From: Rhodocaloribacter litoris
GTDB lineage: Bacteria > Bacteroidota > Rhodothermia > Rhodothermales > ISCAR-4553
Length of the DNA: 64,000 bases
Reading direction: 5' to 3'
Assembly: GCF_011682235.2 (NCBI RefSeq)
Contig: NZ_CP076718.1
Span: 3,768,400-3,832,399, forward strand
Shown here: one piece after another, positions 34,826-41,717 of the stretch
Layout of the letters: each line of letters opens with the position of its first letter
How positions within the stretch are numbered: position 1 is the stretch's first letter
Program-made: the position numbers and the translations under genes
Notes under the pieces: generated by a model
What the model was told of the DNA's origin: nothing
Seen by the model: only the letters and a program-made list of their open reading frames with translations
Databases searched by the model: none

Positions 34826-35362
34826 ATGATGTTTCCAAGAACGGGATGGACGCTTCTCTTGCTGGTCTTCTGGACGGCCGGTGCCCTGGAGGCGCCGGCG
34901 CAGGAGGTCGAGATCGACACGGTGCCGCTGGCTTCGGTGCGTTTTCTCGACCGGGAGATCACGCTGGACGTGGTCTCGGGGATGGCACAGGGCCTGGTGT
35001 CCTGTGAGGTCGGGGTGAATCTGGACCACGTGGACCTGGTGGCTTCGCTGGATACGCCGCTGCCGGAAGGGGTACGCCTGCTGGTGCGGGGAGAAAGCGG
35101 GCTGGGGCCTTCGCTGGGGTCCCGTGAGCTCTCGGGGCGGGAGGACGGCCGGGTGACGCTGGTTTCCTCGCTGGCCCGGGGGCACGAGACGGGCTGCCTG
35201 CTGACGCTCACGGTCCTGGTGGAACCCGGCTTCGACGTGCTCCCGCTGCGGCGCACGCTGATTCTCTCACTCTACGATCCCGTGGCCGGCTCCTGGGCCG
35301 AGGCACGGCAAACGCTCCTTCTCGGCTCCCCCGGCGCAGTGGCAAGCCCGGGCCGGCGCTGA
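34826..35362 (+). CDS. Secreted beta-rich protein of unknown function
   Basis: A 178-residue protein that I cannot assign. It has a signal peptide (MFPRTGWTLLLLVFWTAGAL, cleavage likely near APAQ) and a mature part of alternating hydrophobic strands (VSCEVGVNLDHVDLVASLD, GRVTLVSSLARG, LLTLTVLVEPGFD) consistent with an immunoglobulin-like or other beta sandwich. It contains only two cysteines in the mature part, about 80 residues apart, which could form a disulphide. It is a single-gene transcript by appearance: divergent from the HAD gene upstream and closed by an intrinsic terminator that begins inside its last codons. Confidence 0.65.
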   Translation: MMFPRTGWTLLLLVFWTAGALEAPAQEVEIDTVPLASVRFLDREITLDVVSGMAQGLVSCEVGVNLDHVDLVASLDTPLPEGVRLLVRGESGLGPSLGSRELSGREDGRVTLVSSLARGHETGCLLTLTVLVEPGFDVLPLRRTLILSLYDPVAGSWAEARQTLLLGSPGAVASPGRR

Positions 35363-35382
35363 AAGCCGGGGCCCGGGTTTTT
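35347..35382 (+). terminator. Intrinsic terminator of the secreted-protein gene
   Basis: CCCGGGCC (35347-35354) pairs with GGCCCGGG (35370-35377), immediately followed by TTTTT (35378-35382). The left arm lies in the coding region, whose TGA is at 35360-35362. Confidence 0.75.
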
Positions 35383-35540
35383 CGCTGTACCCGCCTTCCA
35401 CGTCGCCGGAGGCCGGTGCGCGCGGCGAACCGGCCGAATCTTTCCCTTTCCTTCTTCAATCCCGTCCGGAAAGTTCATAGTTTGAGGGATGAGACGGGGC
35501 GGCCCGGGGCCGCCGTATACGGATCTATCCCTTCGAACGC

Positions 35541-38363
35541 ATGGTTTCCGGCAAGAACGGCGACGGCAAGGTGCTCTATCTGCTCGATGCGATGGCACTG
35601 GCCTACCGGGCGCACTTCGTCTTCATCAGCCGTCCGCTCGTCAACTCGAAAGGCCAGAACACCTCGGCGGCCTACGGCTTCACGACGGCGCTGCTGCGCC
35701 TGATCGAGGAGCACGACATCGACCACATCGCCGTCGTCTTCGACGTGATGGGGGCGGGCGGGACGTTCCGGGACGAGCTCTACGAAGCCTACAAGGCCCA
35801 CCGGGACCCGCCGCCGGAGGAACTGCTCGCCAACCTGCCGCTCATCAAGGAGATCGTCCGGGCGATGGACATCCCGGTCATCGAGCGCGAGGGGGTGGAG
35901 GCGGACGACGTGATCGGCACGCTGGCCCGCCGGGCCGAAGCCGACGGCGCCCACGTCGTCATCGTCTCTCCCGACAAGGACTTCCAGCAGTTGCTCTCCG
36001 AGGCCGTCTCCATCTACCGGCCCGCCCACCGCGGCGAATCCTTCGATCCCATCACCCTGGAGAGCTTCCGGGAAAAATATGGCCTCGAACCGCACCAGTT
36101 TATCGACATGCTGGCCCTGATGGGGGATGCCTCCGACAACGTGCCCGGCGTGCCCGGCATCGGTGAGAAGACGGCCATGAAGCTGATTCAGGAATACGGA
36201 TCGGTGGAGAACCTGGTCGAGCACGCGGCCGAGGTGAGCGGCAAGCGGGCCCGCGAGGGGCTGCTGGCACACGCGGAAGACGCGCTCCTGAGCAAGCGGC
36301 TCGTCACCATCAAGACGGACGTGGACGTCGGGATCGACTGGGAAGCCCTGCACCGGAAAAGGCCGAACCTGGCCCGGCTGCGGGCACTGTTCCGGGAACT
36401 GGAGTTCAACACCCTCCTGCCGCGCGTCGAGGCGATGTTCGGCGAGGACGGGAAGGCCGGCACCCAGGGCGATCTGTTCGATGCCGGCGAAGAGGGCCAC
36501 GCAGGGCGGTCCCCAGCAGAGGAGGAAGACCTCGCGTTCGATTTCGGTCCCTACGAACAGGTACGCGCGCACGATGCCGGGGCGGTCGACTACGCCGTCG
36601 TGCGTGACCGGAAGGCGCTGGACGACCTGGCCCGGACCCTGGCGGCGCAGCCGGTGCTGTCCCTGGATACGGAGACGACCTCCACCGAGGCGATGTACGC
36701 CTCGCTGGTGGGGCTGTCGTTCTCGTGGGCGCCGGGGCAGGGGCGGTATGTCCCCACGCCGATGCCCGACGGCACCCCCACCGAAGCCGTGCTCGATGCC
36801 CTCCGCAAGCCCCTGCAGCAGGCCCACAAGGTGGGGCAGAACCTCAAGTATGACCTGCTCGTGCTGGCCCGGCACGGCCTGCGCATCGAAGGGCCGCTCT
36901 TCGACACGATGGTGGCCCACTACCTCATCGCACCCGAAGACCCGCACGGCCTCGATGCCCTCGCCCGGCGCTACCTCAACTACCGGATGATCCCCATCAG
37001 CGACCTCATCGGCACGGGCAAAAACCAGCTTTCGATGCGGGACGTTCCTCTCGACGTCGTGGGCCCCTATGCCTGCGAGGACGCCGACGTGGCCCTCCAG
37101 CTCGTCGAGATCCTCCGGGCCCAGCTTGCCGAACACGAGCTCACCGCCATCGCCGAAGAGATGGAGTTTCCCCTGATCTACGTCTTGGCGGACATGGAGC
37201 TCACCGGCATCCGCGTCGATCCGGACGTGCTGGGCGAGATCTCGGCCCAGCTGGAGCGCGAGCTGGCCGAACTCGAAGCGCAGATCTACGAAGTCGCGGG
37301 GGAACGGTTCAACATCGGCTCGACGCAGCAGCTCGGCGAGATCCTGTTCGAACGGCTCGGCCTCCGCGTCGTCGCCAAGACGGCCACCGGGCGCCCCTCG
37401 ACGAAGGAGCGCGTCCTGGAAGAGCTCGCCACCGAACACCCGCTGCCCGGGCTGATCCTGGACTGGCGGCAACTCGCCAAGCTCAAGAGTACGTACGTCG
37501 ACAGCCTGGCCGCGCTCATCCACCCGGAGACCGGGCGCGTGCACACCACCTTCAACCAGACCGTCACGGCCACGGGAAGGCTATCGTCTTCCAATCCCAA
37601 CCTCCAGAACATCCCGGTGCGGACCGAGCGGGGGCGGGAGATCCGCCGCGCCTTCGTGCCCGAGCCGGGCTGGCGCCTCGTCTCGGCGGACTATGCCCAG
37701 ATCGAACTGCGCATCCTGGCCTCCCTCAGCGGCGACGAGGCCCTGATCGCGGCCTTCCGGCGGGGCGAGGACATCCACACCGCCACGGCCGCCCGCGTCT
37801 TCGGCGTGCCCCCCGGGGAGGTCACCCGCGAGCAGCGGCGCAAGGCCAAGGAGGTCAACTACGGTATTCCGTATGGCGTCTCCGCCTTCGGGCTGGCCCA
37901 GCGGCTGCGCATCCCCGTGAAAGAAGCGCAGGAGCTCATCAACCAGTACCAGCGATCCTTTCCCGGTGTGACGCGCTACCTGGCCGAGCAGGTCGAGAAG
38001 GCACGGCGGCTGGGCTATGTGGAGACCAAGCTGGGGCGGCGACGGTATGTGCCGGACATCAACGCCCGCAACCGGAACGTGCGCTCGGCCGCCGAACGCA
38101 TCGCCGTCAACATGCCCATGCAGGGGACACAGGCGGACATGATCAAGCTCGCCATGGTGCGCATCCACCGCCGCCTCCACCGCGAAGGACGCCGCAGCCG
38201 CATGCTCCTGCAGGTGCACGACGAGCTGCTCTTCGAGGCCCCGCCCGAAGAAGTCGAAGCCCTCTGCGCGCTCGTCCGCGAGGAGATGACCGCGGCGCTC
38301 CCGCTCGACGTCCCCATCGAGGTCGACATCGGCGTGGGCGACAACTGGCTCGACGCACACTGA
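35541..38363 (+). CDS. polA: DNA polymerase I
   Basis: A 940-residue family A polymerase. Residues 1 to about 300 are the 5'-3' exonuclease (flap nuclease): LLDAMALAYRAHF, FDVMGAGGTFRDELYEAYKA, GVEADDVIGTLA, LMGDASDNVPGVPGIGEKTA. About 360-550 is a 3'-5' exonuclease with all motifs: DTETT (D376, E378), GQNLKYDLLVL, and YACEDADVALQL. The polymerase part follows: TATGRLSSSNPNLQNIPVRT, VSADYAQIELRILA, RRKAKEVNYGIPYGVSAFGL, and QVHDELLFEA near the end. Proofreading thus looks intact. The gene is alone between a terminator and the desaturase gene, with 109 bases to the latter. Confidence 0.97.
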   Translation: MVSGKNGDGKVLYLLDAMALAYRAHFVFISRPLVNSKGQNTSAAYGFTTALLRLIEEHDIDHIAVVFDVMGAGGTFRDELYEAYKAHRDPPPEELLANLPLIKEIVRAMDIPVIEREGVEADDVIGTLARRAEADGAHVVIVSPDKDFQQLLSEAVSIYRPAHRGESFDPITLESFREKYGLEPHQFIDMLALMGDASDNVPGVPGIGEKTAMKLIQEYGSVENLVEHAAEVSGKRAREGLLAHAEDALLSKRLVTIKTDVDVGIDWEALHRKRPNLARLRALFRELEFNTLLPRVEAMFGEDGKAGTQGDLFDAGEEGHAGRSPAEEEDLAFDFGPYEQVRAHDAGAVDYAVVRDRKALDDLARTLAAQPVLSLDTETTSTEAMYASLVGLSFSWAPGQGRYVPTPMPDGTPTEAVLDALRKPLQQAHKVGQNLKYDLLVLARHGLRIEGPLFDTMVAHYLIAPEDPHGLDALARRYLNYRMIPISDLIGTGKNQLSMRDVPLDVVGPYACEDADVALQLVEILRAQLAEHELTAIAEEMEFPLIYVLADMELTGIRVDPDVLGEISAQLERELAELEAQIYEVAGERFNIGSTQQLGEILFERLGLRVVAKTATGRPSTKERVLEELATEHPLPGLILDWRQLAKLKSTYVDSLAALIHPETGRVHTTFNQTVTATGRLSSSNPNLQNIPVRTERGREIRRAFVPEPGWRLVSADYAQIELRILASLSGDEALIAAFRRGEDIHTATAARVFGVPPGEVTREQRRKAKEVNYGIPYGVSAFGLAQRLRIPVKEAQELINQYQRSFPGVTRYLAEQVEKARRLGYVETKLGRRRYVPDINARNRNVRSAAERIAVNMPMQGTQADMIKLAMVRIHRRLHREGRRSRMLLQVHDELLFEAPPEEVEALCALVREEMTAALPLDVPIEVDIGVGDNWLDAH

Positions 38364-38472
38364 GACGGCAACTTTGTGGGCACCCGCCGGTACCAGAACA
38401 CGACGGGGCCGTGCAGGCCGTGCGGCTTTCACCCTGGATACCTTTCCTTCACCTTGATCCCTGTTGAAAAGT

Positions 38473-39468
38473 ATGGACGTCGTCATTCCTCCTGAGCATA
38501 CGGAGTCATACGAGACCGAGGCCAAGGCGGCCGTGCTCAAGGAACTGGAGCCGCTCGTCAAAGACATGATGGACGAGCACCTTCGGAAGCGCCGGCTCTG
38601 GTTTCCGAGCGATTTCCTGCCCTCCGACGAGCAGATGGACGAGGACGAGCACCGCCTCCTCGGGCGCCTCCGCGAGCGGGCCCGCGGCATCGCCGACCCG
38701 GTGCGGGTGGCGGTCGTGCTCAACCTCCTCACCGAAGAGGGCCTGCCCCACTTCCACCGCCTGCTCTCAACCTACCTGGGCGACGAGAGCGTCTGGAACC
38801 GGTGGAACTTCATGTGGACGGCCGAGGAAGACCGGCACGGCTGCGTCCTGCGCGACTATGCCCGCGACGCCCGCCTGTTCAAGTGGCGCGAGGTGGAGAT
38901 GATGCAGTATGCCTACCAGGAAGCCGGCTTCACCCCGGAGTGGGACCGCGACCCCTACCGCGTCTTCGTCTATACGACCCTCCAGGAACGGGCCACCCAG
39001 CTCTCGCACCAGAACACCGGCAAGCTCGTCGGCGACGACGAACCCCTGCTGAAGGGCATCCTCTCCAGCGTCGCCGCCGACGAAGCCAAACACTTCTCGT
39101 TCTACCGCAAGGTGTTCCGGGCCATTCTCGAGATCGACCCGAACCGGGCCCTGGAGTCGGCCCTGGCCATCATGCCGAGCATCGACATGCCGGGCGTCTC
39201 GATGCCGAACTTCAGGGACATGGCGGACATCGTGCGCCGGGCCGGCATCTACGGTCCCTGGGATTACAAGAAGATTGTGGAGGAAGCCATCTCCTTCTGG
39301 AAGATCGAGGTGATGACGGGGCTGAACGAGGCCGGGCGGAAGGCGCAGGAGAAGATTTTGAACATCCCGAAACGCCTGCAGAAGGTGGCCGAGTACATCG
39401 AGCGCCGGACGCAGATGAAGTCGTTCCGCTTCGACTTCATCTACGGGCGCGAACTGGCCATGGGGTGA
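38473..39468 (+). CDS. Acyl-ACP desaturase, soluble di-iron type
   Basis: A 331-residue ferritin-like di-iron enzyme of the plant stearoyl-ACP desaturase / mycobacterial DesA family, which makes monounsaturated fatty acids aerobically. The two iron motifs are E118-E119-D120-R121-H122 (in TAEEDRHGCVLRDYA) and D203-E204-A205-K206-H207 (in AADEAKHFSFYRKVF). An additional helix carries Glu ligands around TEEGLPHFHRL and LQERATQLSHQNTGK. The family is soluble and needs ACP-bound substrate and ferredoxin. The ATG at 38473 is preferred to a TTG nine bases earlier. Confidence 0.9.
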   Translation: MDVVIPPEHTESYETEAKAAVLKELEPLVKDMMDEHLRKRRLWFPSDFLPSDEQMDEDEHRLLGRLRERARGIADPVRVAVVLNLLTEEGLPHFHRLLSTYLGDESVWNRWNFMWTAEEDRHGCVLRDYARDARLFKWREVEMMQYAYQEAGFTPEWDRDPYRVFVYTTLQERATQLSHQNTGKLVGDDEPLLKGILSSVAADEAKHFSFYRKVFRAILEIDPNRALESALAIMPSIDMPGVSMPNFRDMADIVRRAGIYGPWDYKKIVEEAISFWKIEVMTGLNEAGRKAQEKILNIPKRLQKVAEYIERRTQMKSFRFDFIYGRELAMG

Positions 39469-39550
39469 GGCGGGCGGCTGCCGCTGGCTTGCCCGCGCCT
39501 TCGGATCGCCCGCCCGATGCACCACGAACCCGTAGGCCGAAGGAGGTTGT

Positions 39551-39940
39551 GTGCTTAAGCTTGCCCTGATCGCTGCCGGAGGTGCCGTAGGGGCCGTGCT
39601 GCGCTACGTGCTGTCCGGCCTGATCCAGCAGTGGGCGGGACCGGATTTTCCCTGGGGTACGCTGGGCGTCAACGTCGCCGGGTCGTTTGTGATCGGCTTG
39701 CTGTGGGCCCTGGCCGAATACGCGCCCTTCGGACCCCGCTGGACGCCCTTCGTCTTTGTCGGGGTCATCGGAGCGTTTACCACGTTCTCCACGTATGCGC
39801 TCGAGTGCGTCAACCTGTTGCGCGACGGAGAAGTGCGCCTGGCCCTGCTCAACCTGCTGGCGAGCAACCTGCTGGCACTCGGGGCGGTCGTCCTCGGCTT
39901 CTTCGCCGCACGTTCCCTGCTCACGCTGGCAGGGCGTTGA
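39551..39940 (+). CDS. crcB: Fluoride efflux channel CrcB/FluC
   Basis: A 129-residue four-helix membrane protein forming dual-topology dimeric fluoride channels. Conserved blocks are AAGGAVGAVLRYVLSG, WGTLGVNVAGSFVIGLLW (the Asn of the pore) and GVIGAFTTFSTYALE with the phenylalanine box and central Na+ site threonines. The start is GTG at 39551, preceded by AGGAGG at 39541-39546, one of the few clear Shine-Dalgarno sites in the window. I found no crcB-type fluoride riboswitch in the 82 bases upstream. It is single copy here. Confidence 0.94.
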   Translation: MLKLALIAAGGAVGAVLRYVLSGLIQQWAGPDFPWGTLGVNVAGSFVIGLLWALAEYAPFGPRWTPFVFVGVIGAFTTFSTYALECVNLLRDGEVRLALLNLLASNLLALGAVVLGFFAARSLLTLAGR

Positions 39941-39998
39941 GGGCTTCGCCGGGGGGCGGGCTGGAAGGTCGAACATCGGAAGGCAAACGCAGACCGTC

Positions 39999-40916
39999 AT
40001 GTCGTACGACCGCTTTGCGCCGGGGACGGGGTATGTGGATGTCGAATACCAGGGCGTGCCGCGGCTCATCGCCACGGGCGTGCTCGAGACCGGGGACGGG
40101 CTGCTGCTCGTCGATCCCGGGCCGGCGGTCTCCCTCGATGGGCTGCGGCGCAACATGGAAGCGGCCGGCTTTGCCTTCGGCGACGTGGCGGGGCTGCTCC
40201 TGACGCACATCCACCTCGACCACGCCGGCGCGACCGGCACGCTGGTGAAGGCGCATCCGGGCCTGCGGGTGTATGTGCACGAGATCGGGGCCCGGCACCT
40301 GATCGATCCTGCGCGGTTGCTCGCGAGTGCCCGCCGGATCTACGGGGACGCGATGGAGACCCTGTGGGGCGAGGTGCTCCCCGTGCCCGAAGCCAGCGTC
40401 GTGCGGCTGCGGGGCGGCGAGGCGCTTTCGCCCGGCGGACGCACGCTCCGGGTGGCCTACACGCCGGGCCATGCCGTCCACCACGTCAGCTATCTCGACG
40501 AAGCCAGCGGTACGGTCTTCGCCGGCGACGTGGCCGGGATGCGCGTCACCGGCGACCCGGTGGTGGTGCCCGTCACGCCGCCGCCGGACGTCAGCCTGGA
40601 GGCGTGGCAGGCCAGCCTGGACGTGCTGAGACGCTGGCACCCCGAACGCCTCTTCGTGACCCACTTCGGTCCCTCGGAGGACGTCGCCTGGCACCTCGAT
40701 ACGCTGGCCGGGCAGCTGACGGCGTGGGCGGAGCGGGTGCGCCACACCCTCGACGCCGCAGGCGACGACGCCGCCCGGGCGACGGTCTTCGAAAAAACCG
40801 TCCTCGATGAACTCCGGGCGACGCTCCCGCCCGGGCGACGGCGCCCGTATGAAATCTTCGCCCAGCCGGCCGGAAGCTGGTATGGCCTGGCCCGGTACTG
40901 GCGCAAGCGCGGGTGA
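39999..40916 (+). CDS. Metallo-beta-lactamase-fold hydrolase
   Basis: A 305-residue MBL-fold protein. The metal motif LLTHIHLDHAGATG gives HxHxDH. Further ligands are likely the His in TPGHAVHHVSYLD, the Asp in VFAGDVAGM, and the His in FVTHFGPSED. The C-terminal ~80 residues are helical and include a conserved-looking end (SWYGLARYWRKRG). The overall pattern is of the glyoxalase-II-like/quinoprotein-relay group, substrate unknown. It lies between the fluoride channel and a bacilliredoxin, all in one direction. Confidence 0.87.
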   Translation: MSYDRFAPGTGYVDVEYQGVPRLIATGVLETGDGLLLVDPGPAVSLDGLRRNMEAAGFAFGDVAGLLLTHIHLDHAGATGTLVKAHPGLRVYVHEIGARHLIDPARLLASARRIYGDAMETLWGEVLPVPEASVVRLRGGEALSPGGRTLRVAYTPGHAVHHVSYLDEASGTVFAGDVAGMRVTGDPVVVPVTPPPDVSLEAWQASLDVLRRWHPERLFVTHFGPSEDVAWHLDTLAGQLTAWAERVRHTLDAAGDDAARATVFEKTVLDELRATLPPGRRRPYEIFAQPAGSWYGLARYWRKRG

Positions 40917-41029
40917 CGACGGCAACCCCGGTGGATCAAAAGCCCGCCTTTCCACGTTCGAGAGCCGGACGAGGACGCCGTCCCCCGGTGTTTGCTGAAA
41001 TCTCCATAGCCACAACGACGGTTGTAGAC

Positions 41030-41548
41030 ATGCCTTATCCCGAAGCACTCGTTGCCCCGATGCGGGCGGAACTGACCCGGCTCGGTGTGGAAGAACTGCA
41101 CACCGCGGCCGAAGTGGACGCTGCCTTCGAGGCCGCCGAGGATCAGACTATGGTGCTCGTGATCAACTCGGTCTGCGGCTGTGCCGCCGCCAACGCCCGC
41201 CCGGCCGTGGCCCTGGCCATGCAACACACCGTGCAGCCGGACAAATACGTCACCGTGTTTGCCGGGCAGGACCTCGAGGCGACGGCGCAGGCACGCAAAT
41301 ACCTGGCCGGCATTCCGCCGTCCTCGCCGTTCATCGCCCTGTTCCGGAACGGGGACCCCGTGTTCGTGCTCGAACGGCGTCACATCGAAGGGCGTTCGGC
41401 CAGCGCCATCGCCATGGACCTCGTCCGCGCCTATGACCGGTTCTGCGGGGACGAGGCGCCGGACGTCGACGAGCCGGAGCGACCCGGCATCGCCGAGGCG
41501 CCGTCCGCCTCGCCGGATCTGCCCTCCACGTTCCGCTCGATCCTCTGA
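41030..41548 (+). CDS. Bacilliredoxin, BrxA/BrxB family
   Basis: A 172-residue thioredoxin-like protein whose active site is CGC (NSVCGCAAANARPAVALA), the hallmark of BrxA/BrxB (YphP/YqiW). In Firmicutes these remove bacillithiol from oxidised protein cysteines; Bacteroidota members are numerous, and bacillithiol is known in some of them. Other family segments are KYVTVFAGQDLEATAQAR and PPSSPFIALFRNG. The last ~30 residues are an acidic Pro/Glu-rich extension. The ATG at 41030 starts at the family N-terminus MPYPEALVAPMR. A terminator-like hairpin follows 48 bases after the stop. Confidence 0.9.
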   Translation: MPYPEALVAPMRAELTRLGVEELHTAAEVDAAFEAAEDQTMVLVINSVCGCAAANARPAVALAMQHTVQPDKYVTVFAGQDLEATAQARKYLAGIPPSSPFIALFRNGDPVFVLERRHIEGRSASAIAMDLVRAYDRFCGDEAPDVDEPERPGIAEAPSASPDLPSTFRSIL

Positions 41549-41595
41549 CACGGGGGCGCTCCGTGCCGTTCGGCGTGCACTCCGGCATGCCGAGA

Positions 41596-41635
41596 AAAGC
41601 CGGCCTTCTCTTCAGGGTCGGCTTTCGTATTTTTG
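41596..41635 (+). terminator. Terminator hairpin of the bacilliredoxin gene, overlapping a promoter-like TATTTTTG
   Basis: AAAGCCGGCC (41596-41605) pairs with GGTCGGCTTT (41616-41625), 9 of 10 positions, loop of 10. The downstream T-rich stretch CGTATTTTTG (41626-41635) acts as the U tract and also contains TATTTTTG (41628-41635), an exact TAnnTTTG -7 element for the antiporter gene at 41718. No TTG is found 20 bases upstream. Confidence 0.65.
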
Positions 41636-41717
41636 TCCGGTAGCGTGGCCTTGGGGGGAGGGGCCGTCCCGGCGTGCCATGCGGCTTCATGTTGAAACGG
41701 TGTGAGGACCGGTCTCC

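Noticed and set aside
35475-37544. 689-codon minus-strand frame opposite polA
   Set aside because: Antisense shadow of polA, whose motifs are complete on the plus strand.
39469-39550. Fluoride (crcB) riboswitch upstream of the fluoride channel gene
   Set aside because: The 82-base gap lacks the conserved pseudoknot and the GAUGxC/CUGAUGA-type elements; only a Shine-Dalgarno AGGAGG is clear.
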